A stretch of DNA of 64,000 nt from Kazachstania africana CBS 2517 (Eukaryota > Ascomycota > Saccharomycetes > Saccharomycetales > Saccharomycetaceae): assembly GCF_000304475.1 (NCBI RefSeq), contig NC_018946.1, forward strand, positions 620,001 through 684,000, read 5' to 3'. Below the pieces are notes generated by a model. It was given only the letters and a program-made list of their open reading frames with translations. It did not search any database and had not been told where the DNA came from. Positions 55,642 through 64,000 of the stretch are shown here, one piece after another (position 1 is the stretch's first letter; the number at the start of each line of letters is the position of its first letter). The translations under genes were made by a program, and so were the position numbers.

Positions 55642-56907
55642 TTACAGCTTCATTTCTCTCTTTAATCTTGCTTCTACAGCATCAATAAATTCATCTGTGT
55701 TAACATAATCAGATCTATTATTCTTACCAGATGCTAAAGCTAAATCCTTAGTCATGATACCATCTTCTTGCACGCTGTCTAGGGTGGCGGCTTCTAATTT
55801 ATTGGCAAAAGCGATGACATCCTTTGTACCGTCAAGTTCACCTCTCTTGGCCAACCCTCTTGACCAAGCAAAGATGGAAGCAATTGAATTGGTTGAAGTC
55901 TCTTCTCCCATTTGATGTCTTCTGAAATGTCTGGTTACTGTGCCATGGGCGGCTTCACTTTCAAAAGTCTTGCCGTCTGGACTGACAAGTATCGAGGTCA
56001 TTAGACCGAGTGAACCAAACCCTTGTGCTACAATATCGGATTGAACATCACCGTCATAATTTTTCAAAGCCATGATAAATCCACCCTTAGATTTTATCAT
56101 TTGTGCCACCATATCATCTATTAATCTGTGTTCGTATGTGATACCTAATTGTTCGAATTTTGCTTTATATTGACCATTGTAAATTTGTTGGAAAATATCT
56201 TTGAATCTACCATCATATTTTTTCAATATTGTATTCTTAGTAGCCAAAAATAGATTTAATTTCTTGTTTAAGGCCACTTGGAATGAAGAATGTGCAAATC
56301 CTTCGATAGATTCGTCAGTATTGTACATTGCCATGCCTACACCCCCACCATTATAATTAAACACGTCTAGGGTCTTTGCTGGAGAACCGCCATCCGGAGT
56401 ATAAACAAGTTGTAACTTTCCTGGTCCTGGGATGACAAGATCGGTAGCTTTGTATTGATCACCGTGAGCGTGTCTACCAATGATGATTGGTTTTTCCCAA
56501 CCACCAACCAATCTTGGTATTCTTGGTATAACGATCGGTTCTCTAAAGACTGTACCACCCAATATGTTTCTTATCGTACCATTTGGAGATTTCCACATTT
56601 TCTTCAAATTAAATTCTTTAACCCTTGCCTCATCTGGAGTTATAGTAGCACATTTGATACCGACACCGTATTTCTTAGTAGCGTTTGCTGCATCCACGGT
56701 AACTTGATCATTGGTAGCATCACGATTTGTGATTGATAGATCGTAGTATTTTAAATCTAAGTCCAAGTAAGGTAAAACCAATTTTGATTTAATTTTATCC
56801 CAAATGATTCTAGTCATCTCATCACCGTCCATTTCCACGACGGGAGATTTGACTTTTATCTTTGACAGTAACCTTGTAGTGGAGAAACATCTTCTTGAAA
56901 GCATCAT
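55642..56907 (-). CDS. IDP1: Mitochondrial NADP-dependent isocitrate dehydrogenase
   Basis: The protein has 421 residues (S. cerevisiae Idp1 428); either of two adjacent ATG codons (56907, 56904) may start it. A basic, Ser/Arg-rich presequence ([14 protein letters not shown]) directs it to the matrix. The catalytic core starts [22 protein letters not shown]. It includes [25 protein letters not shown] (substrate loop), the [20 protein letters not shown] isocitrate/metal signature and HGTVTRHFR for NADP binding. It makes 2-oxoglutarate and NADPH. It is convergent with PEX19 as in S. cerevisiae (YDL066W). Confidence 0.98.
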   Translation of the reverse strand: MMLSRRCFSTTRLLSKIKVKSPVVEMDGDEMTRIIWDKIKSKLVLPYLDLDLKYYDLSITNRDATNDQVTVDAANATKKYGVGIKCATITPDEARVKEFNLKKMWKSPNGTIRNILGGTVFREPIVIPRIPRLVGGWEKPIIIGRHAHGDQYKATDLVIPGPGKLQLVYTPDGGSPAKTLDVFNYNGGGVGMAMYNTDESIEGFAHSSFQVALNKKLNLFLATKNTILKKYDGRFKDIFQQIYNGQYKAKFEQLGITYEHRLIDDMVAQMIKSKGGFIMALKNYDGDVQSDIVAQGFGSLGLMTSILVSPDGKTFESEAAHGTVTRHFRRHQMGEETSTNSIASIFAWSRGLAKRGELDGTKDVIAFANKLEAATLDSVQEDGIMTKDLALASGKNNRSDYVNTDEFIDAVEARLKREMKL

Positions 56908-57747
56908 ATTGAAGCGGTTATAGTGGTGGAGGACAACTTCTTTGTCTCAATGTCAACTAATACCCTGGGGCTTCTCTATCCATTATATATGTAAACCGTC
57001 CCTACGACAGTCCGAAATGTCGGCGTTCCCGGCCGGATACAAAACAAAGCATCTTAATGACCAAAACAATAAGCTTAGATAAGATTAGATTATGTATTGA
57101 TATCAGTCGAGTGTGGGATGCCCAAAGTTCCAATGGGTTTAAAAAAAGTGTTGATGTGTGACGTACTGATTGCATTACTTGTTGTTTATAGTATCTTTAT
57201 TTATATATATATATATGTGAGCATATACACGCATGGGGGTGCGCATAAATGAATATGCCAAGAATAGTTTTATACAAGATTGCCTGTCAGTACTGTTGAG
57301 CTAAAAGGATCTTGCAATTTTACTTTTACCTAAAAAAATTATGTTTTCTTTGTCTTATATCTTAATTGGTACATAGAAGTTCAACAACCTCTGTCAACGA
57401 AACAAAACTACAAACCTCGTAGTAAATTTATCAAATATAATCTGGATGAAATGATGACTTAACGAATAGTTGCTGAACTCTTTAGCAATTTGAATGTCGA
57501 TTAAATTGAGTAGATCTGTCCAACCACGTCACGTGATATAAAAATAGAATTTTATACTCTGTAAAGCATAATTGAGATTTAATTGGTTTAACGGAGAACA
57601 TACCGCAGAGATAATAACAGAAGAGAATCCTCCGCCAATATCGATTTATATAAAACAAAGAAGAGAAGCGGGAGAATCTTTTCAAGTAATCAAATATATA
57701 ATATCAAAGTTAGCGTAGATTCATTAGACTCGGGTGTTCTGTTCAAG
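56908..57747. promoter_or_regulatory. Divergent promoter region IDP1-COX9
   Basis: No gene is supported in 840 bp. GTCACGTGAT at 57528-57537 is a Cbf1-type site 210 bp upstream of COX9. A TA-repeat lies at about 57203-57216. ATGATGA near 57449 resembles a C box but lacks a convincing partner. Confidence 0.45.
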
Positions 57748-57936
57748 ATGGCGATTATTGCTCCGATAACAGGCACATTAAAGAAGAGAATTATTACAGA
57801 TATCGTAATTGGTTTCAGTCTGGGAGGGGCTCTTGCATCATACTGGTGGTGGGGGTTCCACAAAAGGATAATAAACAAACGTGAAGACTATTACTCTCAA
57901 CTAGCTACCTTGAAGGAACAGCAAGAACAAGAATAG
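57748..57936 (+). CDS. COX9: Cytochrome c oxidase subunit VIIa
   Basis: The protein has 62 residues (S. cerevisiae Cox9 59). It starts MAIIAPITGTLKKRI, has one membrane span with the conserved GFSLGGALASYWWWGFHK, and ends in a charged helix (INKREDYYSQLATLKEQQEQE). It is a nuclear-encoded structural subunit of complex IV in the inner mitochondrial membrane, with no cleaved presequence. A Cbf1-type CACGTG lies upstream. It is divergent from IDP1, as in S. cerevisiae (YDL067C). Confidence 0.97.
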   Translation: MAIIAPITGTLKKRIITDIVIGFSLGGALASYWWWGFHKRIINKREDYYSQLATLKEQQEQE

Positions 57937-58100
57937 ACTCAGTTTTGGAAGTCGATTTTTCTCTCTCTATATATTAATATCTGGTATATTTATGTATTTT
58001 GTTCTGTGTAAATAGTAATCGAAGGTGAAAAGGACAAAAAAACAACCAACAGCACAACTTAATAACAATCGATCTCATCGTGTAGGAACGATATATACTA

Positions 58101-58622
58101 ATGCGCACGTGGCTTAGTCCTGCATTGTTGAATAGACATAGGAAGTCAAATGCCCTGAAGATTCAACGCCTGTTGGCAGTTTTACAGATTGATTCAAAAG
58201 ATGTCAATTGCCATAGACTCACGCCGTATTTGTATCCCGCCCATGTACAAGACAAGTTCGATGGTTTGATTAGACTGTCCTCTACTTTAATGAATCTGCA
58301 AATATTGCAGCAAAATATGTCATTCTATAGAAGATCCCCGACTGATATAAACAATTTTGATTTCAATTGTTTCGATAAATCAGCTAAAAATTCCAGATAT
58401 TCGTTGCTTCAAAATGGAAACCTCGATGGAAAACAGATTATTAAACAATTCCTAACCAAGAATAATCTATCAAACTTGGCAAATCTGCCAATACCGTCGA
58501 ATAAATTACCCACTTCAATTAGATTTAAATTTAATCGTGACTCGTTGCTCATGATTTGTGGTCACCTGATCATGTGCAATTACCCGGACACTCACTTTAT
58601 GTCAAAAATTATGAAAGGGTGA
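58101..58622 (+). CDS. CBS1: Probable COB mRNA translational activator Cbs1
   Basis: The protein has 173 residues (S. cerevisiae Cbs1 229). Its basic N-terminus, MRTWLSPALLNRHRKSNALKI, looks like a mitochondrial targeting sequence. No domain is recognisable in the rest. Assignment rests on position and direction between COX9 and YET3, where CBS1 (YDL069C) lies. Cbs1 acts at the inner membrane to activate translation of mitochondrial cytochrome b mRNA. The sequence of this protein evolves quickly, so the shorter length is not alarming, but the identity is an inference. Confidence 0.65.
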   Translation: MRTWLSPALLNRHRKSNALKIQRLLAVLQIDSKDVNCHRLTPYLYPAHVQDKFDGLIRLSSTLMNLQILQQNMSFYRRSPTDINNFDFNCFDKSAKNSRYSLLQNGNLDGKQIIKQFLTKNNLSNLANLPIPSNKLPTSIRFKFNRDSLLMICGHLIMCNYPDTHFMSKIMKG

Positions 58623-58718
58623 AACTCTACTATATATGAGGATTAAACCTATTATTAAGTGACACACGTAGTACAGACAGTTACATAAAATAACACAAGT
58701 CTAGTCTACAAACCACCA

Positions 58719-59240
58719 ATGAGTTTATATTACAGTTTGATTTTTGCTATCTTAGTATTTGAAGTTGTTCTATTTGCAATTTTGGCACTACCAATACCAA
58801 CTAAGTATCGTAAGCCTATTACATTGGTATTAATTAAGCCGTTCCAGAACTCCACAATACAAATATCCATCAAATGTATACTGGGCTTCATTGCTTTACT
58901 CTTTGTAGATGCTATAAACAAGGTCTACAACATCAATTTAGAATTGAACAGCGAATTGAATCCAAATAGTGAAAAGATCGAAATTTTATCTCGAAAATTT
59001 CTACAACAACGTAACTTATATTTAACTGGTATAACATTATTCTTAACTTTTGTCGTAATGAGAACTTTTGGGTTGGTTCACGAATTGTTAAGATTAAAGG
59101 AAATTTACAGAAGTGATGAACCAAAGAAACAAATTAACGTAAAATTGACAAAGGACGAATTATTGAAAGAAATGGAATTGAAGGATAAAGAAATTAAACG
59201 CTTGAAGGAAAAAGCAGCCTCTTTATCAAATGAATTGTGA
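58719..59240 (+). CDS. YET3: BAP31-like ER membrane protein
   Basis: The protein has 173 residues (S. cerevisiae Yet3 203, Yet1 206). Three membrane segments are visible at about 2-23, 44-66 and 100-122, with the BAP31-type block ALPIPTKYRKPITLVL after the first. A C-terminal cytosolic coiled coil ends KEKAASLSNEL. There is no KKxx ending. BAP31 proteins act in the ER as cargo or translocon partners. Position after COX9-CBS1 points to YET3 (YDL072C); BDF2 (YDL070W) is absent from the interval. Confidence 0.88.
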   Translation: MSLYYSLIFAILVFEVVLFAILALPIPTKYRKPITLVLIKPFQNSTIQISIKCILGFIALLFVDAINKVYNINLELNSELNPNSEKIEILSRKFLQQRNLYLTGITLFLTFVVMRTFGLVHELLRLKEIYRSDEPKKQINVKLTKDELLKEMELKDKEIKRLKEKAASLSNEL

Positions 59241-59294
59241 ATATTTTTCTTGACCACACGTCCTTTTCATCGTCTTTAAATACTTCCGTTTTAT

Positions 59295-61487
59295 TTACTT
59301 AAATATTTCAAAATCTATATATATAATCGGATCTTCCTTTTCTTCATTCAAGTTTAAATTATTGATCTCATCATATTCCCTTATCGTTAAGTTAAAAATC
59401 TTGATAAATGTCACGATATTGCTCATTTCTCTTGCATTCGTCTGTTTTTCCCTGTGAACAATATCTTTATATCTTGACAAGTCACCAAATATTGAGAGAT
59501 TCAATTTTAGTAGCCCTTCATCGTTAGGTATACTAGGCAATACCCTATCTGAGGTAGGTTTCTTTCTTTTCCAGACGTCATTCCAATGTTGAATATTATT
59601 GACTCTCAATGGTAGAAACATGACTTTAAAACCAAATTTATCCTTCTCTCGTACACCTGTAATCATCTGCTCTACTGCAGGAATCATGCCATTCTCATCA
59701 ACTGACTCCTCAATGTCGAGAGGTCCGAATACATTCTGGATATCCACTATATTCTTCGATGTATCTTTACCTCCATGTAGTTTACCAAAGATAAACTTTC
59801 TATTACCATTAAAAAATAAAACAGAATCCATTGGAGAATTGTTGAACTCACTTTTATCAATTTTCAAAAGCTCAAATAGAAGCAGCTTCTCCAGAAGCCT
59901 CATTTTCAAATTTTCGTTATGCATTATTTGACGTATCTTAAATACAACCAATTTGATAAATATTATTGTAATTAAATTATTCGATACATCTAACGTTAGT
60001 TGATACCATATTGAATCATTTAGGAAGAATTCAACTATTTTGTAGCGGTTCTCTACGTTGATTTCTTCCCAAATATTAAATATTGAAATTAAAGATATCA
60101 ATTGACAGTTGATATTCAATGTCTTGATCAAATTAATGTGGCCCAAAGTCCATCTATCCCAATTTATAAAATGTATCCCATTTTGTAACATAGTCCTGAG
60201 AAGCTTATCATAAACAAAATTTGCAATCTTGAAATCATAAGCTACTATTTTTCTCTGAAAGTAGTTTAACTGTAGATTGTCATGAATCATTAAAAGTGGA
60301 GTTATATTTTGCGGGAACAATTGAGTTAATTTGTTCAATATTTGCCAAAGTTTTATAGTTTGACTGGCTTTAAGTAAAAAACTGTCATATTTGTCTGGTG
60401 TTAGAATATTTTGGTTTTCAATATCTGGCATCTTATCATTATAAGAGTTTGAATTATTTAATGAGCTTGAACTTTTCAAGAATTTTTGTATCTTAGGAAT
60501 ATCACATTTCAATGACTGAATCATTGTTAAAGTTGTTAGAAATTTCAATGCTGGGAAGTCATAGACGCTTGAGCCTGATCTTTCAGTTAGTGTTAATGCT
60601 AAATAAAGGTAGTGAAAATAGAAAGACTGATAAATTGATTCATTTTTTAAATACGATATGATGATCTTGAAAAATTTATTATCTTTAGTTTCAACTATCT
60701 TGGGAGTTCTATTGGAAAATTTTGTAACTTGGAAATGGTGAGTCTTCCACGGCAATGATGTTTCAATATTTTCTTCCACACTAAAGTTGATTCTTTGTGA
60801 TGCTAATGAAATCAATAGTTGAATATCAAATTTTAAATCTGTGGACAAATAGATAAATGAATATGCATTTAATTTTCCCAAAAAGGATCTTATAATCAAA
60901 TTATATTTACTATAATGCTGATAATTTGATTTGTCTCTTTTCATTTTTTTAGAGTTTAGTATTAATTTATTTGTTATGAAATGAAGTGTCATTAAAAGGT
61001 TATTGGAATATTTTTCATAAATGGTTTTATCAAACGAATGGCTATCATTGATCAAGATGGTCATAATCCTGCTTATGCATTCGAGAATAATGACAATTAG
61101 GTTAGGGCCACATGCAGAATTGGATGCAAAACGTTGTTCCTTTGTTGGACCAATATCGTTGTTAAGAAAATTTAGCAAAGTGATCCACCAATGGCTTAAT
61201 ACGTTGACGACATCGGAATGAGACGACGGTGTGTAATGATTAGATCGTAAAAATGATAATAAATGAGTTTTAATGAAACGTGAGATTCGGTCGTTACCAT
61301 TAATCACAAGATTTCTGTCATTTATCATGGTAGTGAATTCATTTAATGAGTGGTATAACTTTGCCTCTCGGTTAAGATCAAATTCTGGTTCAGTATTGGG
61401 ACTAGCTATTATTTCCACGGGATCAGAAGCAAAGTTGGCATTAAGCAACCCCAGGCTATTTTTAGCAAATGCCCTGAACGATTCCAT
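59295..61487 (-). CDS. AHK1: Probable scaffold protein Ahk1 (YDL073W orthologue)
   Basis: The protein has 730 residues (S. cerevisiae YDL073W 984). It is a helical, Leu/Ile/Asn-rich protein without a domain I can name; Ser/Asn runs lie near residues 345-355 and the C-terminus is acidic (NEEKEDPIIYIDFEIF). Identity is inferred from its place and direction between YET3 and BRE1. In S. cerevisiae Ahk1 is reported to associate with the Hkr1 osmosensor and act as a scaffold in that branch of the HOG pathway. The ATG at 61487 is the first in frame. Confidence 0.7.
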   Translation of the reverse strand: MESFRAFAKNSLGLLNANFASDPVEIIASPNTEPEFDLNREAKLYHSLNEFTTMINDRNLVINGNDRISRFIKTHLLSFLRSNHYTPSSHSDVVNVLSHWWITLLNFLNNDIGPTKEQRFASNSACGPNLIVIILECISRIMTILINDSHSFDKTIYEKYSNNLLMTLHFITNKLILNSKKMKRDKSNYQHYSKYNLIIRSFLGKLNAYSFIYLSTDLKFDIQLLISLASQRINFSVEENIETSLPWKTHHFQVTKFSNRTPKIVETKDNKFFKIIISYLKNESIYQSFYFHYLYLALTLTERSGSSVYDFPALKFLTTLTMIQSLKCDIPKIQKFLKSSSSLNNSNSYNDKMPDIENQNILTPDKYDSFLLKASQTIKLWQILNKLTQLFPQNITPLLMIHDNLQLNYFQRKIVAYDFKIANFVYDKLLRTMLQNGIHFINWDRWTLGHINLIKTLNINCQLISLISIFNIWEEINVENRYKIVEFFLNDSIWYQLTLDVSNNLITIIFIKLVVFKIRQIMHNENLKMRLLEKLLLFELLKIDKSEFNNSPMDSVLFFNGNRKFIFGKLHGGKDTSKNIVDIQNVFGPLDIEESVDENGMIPAVEQMITGVREKDKFGFKVMFLPLRVNNIQHWNDVWKRKKPTSDRVLPSIPNDEGLLKLNLSIFGDLSRYKDIVHREKQTNAREMSNIVTFIKIFNLTIREYDEINNLNLNEEKEDPIIYIDFEIFK

Positions 61488-62335
61488 GTGTGGAGGAGAT
61501 ACTCTTCTATAGAAATTAAAGAAATAACAGAAGGATGGAATTCTAGTTATAATGATAGCATGGGAAGAGGATCCAAATCAACTATAAACAAATGGAAATT
61601 AGCAAATGTCCACCAAGAATGATGATGGGCCGATGAAACTAATAGCCTTAAAAAAAGTCTTGGCAAAAATGAACAAACTTCGTAAAAAACCGATCCTATT
61701 GTTATGTAATGAAAATTGGTCTCGAAGGGTGTTACCCGGGGCCGGCATTTGTGTCAATTACAAGTATTGAGAACAACTTTTACAAGCCGTCGGCGGCATC
61801 GATGGCCATATCTGGACATCTACTAGCTCAATAGATTCCATTGCTGTTGTTGGGTTGGGAAACAGCCGGTGGAAAGCAGAAGTAAACTGCAATAGTCCCT
61901 CTAACGAGCATGATCCTCGAGGAAAAAAAAAAGAGAAGAAGCACAAACGGGCAATATGTCAACTGATGCTACGCCTAATGCAGCTTCTAGTACATCCTGT
62001 TAATCTATCAACATCATTGTTGGCTAAATGATGCACGTGAATATCACATGATCATAAATCACTCGACACGCTCGCCATTTTTTTTTCGTGGATTTTTTTT
62101 CTTTTTGGCAGAAAAATGCATTTTTAAGATTGCGTAGATACAAGAAAGAGTACAAGAAGAGTATTTAACAGTAGAAGAACATCTATTATAAAGAAGAGAC
62201 AACTTATTACAACTTATTTTGCTGGCGACACGGTTGAACTAATCTAGACAGATAGTATTTTGATATCGTTAGTGGACTTATAGAGTATTCGGTTTCCTCG
62301 TATACGTGTGCTTTCTTACCTTCGAATAATAATAA
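61488..62335. promoter_or_regulatory. Divergent promoter region AHK1-BRE1
   Basis: No gene is supported in 850 bp. TTACCCGG (Reb1) lies at 61732-61739. GCACGTGA lies near 62033, and T-runs near 62078-62100 precede BRE1. Confidence 0.55.
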
Positions 62336-64000
62336 ATGTCTGTTGAACCGCCAACTAAGAAGCTTAAGTTGAACTTAAGTGACCCAAATGAACCACTCAC
62401 ACAAAGAGACGTGATTTCTTTCCAGAAGGAGGCCCTTTTCAGGTTACTCAACGATAAGAGAAATAATTTAAACGTCATTAATGAACAGTACGAAATTACA
62501 AATAAGAAATTTCTTGAAATATCTTCAAAATTTTCCAACTTATTAAGCCTAGTACTGACATTAGCAAAATCTTTAGAAATTGTAGTCAAAGATAATGATG
62601 ATGATATGAAGATTATTGATGAGGTTCTGAATAGTGATGAGGATAAAGTGGTCGAGTTGACTGATAAATTACTTTCCATCTTTACGAAATATTCATCTAA
62701 TAGCGGCAATGTCAATGCGGAAAACAATAGTTTCAATAACTTTAGTAGCAATCTAAAATCTCTACAAAAGGATAAGCTTCATTTACTGAAGCAAAATGAA
62801 AAATTAATAGATGAGTTAAATTCAATAAAGTCATATTATCAAAATTTGGTCAAGAAATATGATCGAGAAGACTCTCAGACAATAAAGAGAGTGTTCAAGA
62901 AGGATCTGGAAACGGAACAAGATGCTAAAGAAGAGACTACTAGCGATACACAGGAACCTGTTAAAACAGAGGAGCAAATCGATACAGTGGAAAAATCAAA
63001 TGGCGTTAATGAAGTCGAAGAGGATTCAAGCCAAAATGACGACGTAATTATGGGATATGAATTAAAAACAAAAGATTTACAAGATCAAATTAATAACTTA
63101 AAATTAATGGTGGATGAAATGGAAAAATTCAAAAAAATGAATGAGGAAAAGATTATTTCATTAGAAACACAATTATCTAATGAGAATTTAAATAATCATA
63201 ATTCTAATGAAAAAGACCCTGTTCTCTTAGAAAAATTGAGCCTAGTAACGAAGGAAAATCATGAATTAAAAGAAGTCAATGATTCATTCTTAATCAAATT
63301 TCAAACTTTATCATCTGAAAGAGAAATCTTTAACAACAGATTAACGGAGGAATTCAATAAAAATTTCGAGAATTTGAAAAAGCAAAATTACGTTTTGGAG
63401 AAAGATTTAGTTAGAATTAGAACTGCAAGAGACGAACTTCTAAGCAAAATTGCTGTACTGGAATCGGAAACCAAACAATCAATAATCTTGGAGGATCTTA
63501 AAAGATTAATTGACATTTCAAATGAGCAACTAGAAAAGATTCAATCAAGATCTCAAACCTCCGTTGAACCAAATCAAGATGCACTATTGAGGGAAATTTA
63601 TGAGATGGAAAAAGGTATAAAAGAATTGACTCAATTAAATAACAAAAAATATGCTGAATTAATAAATTATGAATCAGTAATATCCAAATTGACCATTGAA
63701 AAGACGAAAGCAGACCAAAAATATTTTGCAGCTATGAGATCAAAAGATTCAATCTTAATTGAAAATAAGAACTATGCAAAGACATTGGCCAAATCAAATG
63801 AACTTATTTTAAATCTAAAAGATAATGAAAAATTGTTATTAAGTAAAATTGAAAACTTACAAAAGCAATTGGCATTATCTCAAAATAACGAAAAAAGATT
63901 AATTGATTCCAATAAATCTGAATCCCTAAAATTAATCGAATTGAATTCTCAAATTAATAAGATAAATAAGACAAGGACGACATTAAGTTCCGAGAATTTG
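62336..64000 (+). CDS. BRE1: E3 ubiquitin ligase for histone H2B, N-terminal part (truncated by window end)
   Basis: The frame is open from ATG 62336 to the end of the window, giving 555 codons; S. cerevisiae Bre1 has 700, so about 150 residues including the C-terminal RING finger lie outside. The start SVEPPTKKLKLNLSDPNEPLTQRDVISFQKEALFR is diagnostic of Bre1 and belongs to its Rad6-binding region. Most of the remainder is heptad-rich coiled coil, with an acidic segment near residues 200-240. Bre1 with Rad6 monoubiquitinates H2B (K123 in yeast), needed for H3K4 and H3K79 methylation. It corresponds to YDL074C. Confidence 0.95.
   Translation, partial: MSVEPPTKKLKLNLSDPNEPLTQRDVISFQKEALFRLLNDKRNNLNVINEQYEITNKKFLEISSKFSNLLSLVLTLAKSLEIVVKDNDDDMKIIDEVLNSDEDKVVELTDKLLSIFTKYSSNSGNVNAENNSFNNFSSNLKSLQKDKLHLLKQNEKLIDELNSIKSYYQNLVKKYDREDSQTIKRVFKKDLETEQDAKEETTSDTQEPVKTEEQIDTVEKSNGVNEVEEDSSQNDDVIMGYELKTKDLQDQINNLKLMVDEMEKFKKMNEEKIISLETQLSNENLNNHNSNEKDPVLLEKLSLVTKENHELKEVNDSFLIKFQTLSSEREIFNNRLTEEFNKNFENLKKQNYVLEKDLVRIRTARDELLSKIAVLESETKQSIILEDLKRLIDISNEQLEKIQSRSQTSVEPNQDALLREIYEMEKGIKELTQLNNKKYAELINYESVISKLTIEKTKADQKYFAAMRSKDSILIENKNYAKTLAKSNELILNLKDNEKLLLSKIENLQKQLALSQNNEKRLIDSNKSESLKLIELNSQINKINKTRTTLSSENL

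Noticed and set aside
57449..57475. C-box-like ATGATGA with a nearby CTGA, possible C/D snoRNA
   Set aside because: The boxes are too close together, there is no terminal stem, and no rRNA-complementary guide was recognised.
57528..57640. Possible point centromere (CDEI-like GTCACGTGAT followed by A/T-rich DNA)
   Set aside because: No CDEIII-like element follows at the right distance, and a Cbf1 site is expected in the COX9 promoter.
62278..62751. 157-codon frame antisense to the start of BRE1
   Set aside because: It is a shadow of the BRE1 coding strand, which has a clear homologue.

Overview
The window is nuclear DNA of a budding yeast of the Saccharomycetaceae. The evidence is dense intron-poor genes, strict GTATGT/GTACGT and TACTAAC splice signals, Reb1/Tbf1/Rap1-type promoter sites, and about 27 proteins recognisable as orthologues of Saccharomyces cerevisiae genes. 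It is not S. cerevisiae. Genes that sit there on chromosomes XII and VII (RPS22B, ARC18, ROM2, VID22 against YGR067C, ART5) are interleaved here, and the long YDL049C-YDL074C block carries CSR1 (YLR380W) while TSR1 and BDF2 are absent. That double-conserved pattern fits a post-whole-genome-duplication lineage such as Naumovozyma or Kazachstania. The species is not determined.

Layout. 1-3.9 kb: gene-poor, with two tail-to-tail inverted LTR-like repeats and one gene for a small secreted cysteine/tryptophan-rich protein of unknown family. 4-8 kb: a PDR-type sterol importer (AUS1/PDR11). 8-11.4 kb: a YOL036W-like gene and the proteasome gene PRE6, in the S. cerevisiae order. 11.4-26 kb: RPS22B (two introns), a YGR067C-like zinc-finger factor, ART5, ARC18 (hidden intron), ROM2 and VID22. 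26.8-64 kb: KNH1, LHP1, SLC1, PBP4, MCH1, ERG25, PSA1, tRNA-Ala, MBP1, YDL057W, CSR1, USO1, RAD59, RPS29, SYO1, UBC9, PEX19, IDP1, COX9, CBS1, YET3, AHK1 and the 5' part of BRE1.

Nearly everything is housekeeping: translation (RPS22B, RPS29, SYO1, LHP1), secretion and the cell wall (USO1, PSA1, KNH1, ROM2), lipids and sterols (AUS1, ERG25, SLC1, CSR1), mitochondria (IDP1, COX9, CBS1), and chromatin and the cell cycle (BRE1, MBP1, RAD59). These genes do not form operons. Promoters carry matching elements: an Rpn4 PACE at PRE6, Upc2-type sterol elements near ERG25 and AUS1, RRPE/PAC at SYO1, an MCB at RAD59, and paired Rap1 sites far upstream of RPS29.

The most informative non-ORF signals concern RNA. 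The RPS22B 5'UTR intron contains a nested long hairpin. Its second intron contains a pocket complementary to 18S rRNA around U106, as expected for snR44. ARC18 begins with a two-codon exon followed by a 67-nt intron. RPS29 appears to have a 5'UTR intron of about 379 nt. UBC9 is intronless. I found no clearly new multi-gene system. The strongest unexplained items are the secreted protein at 1.6-2.3 kb and the long non-coding stretches at 30.0-31.4 and 34.6-36.0 kb.
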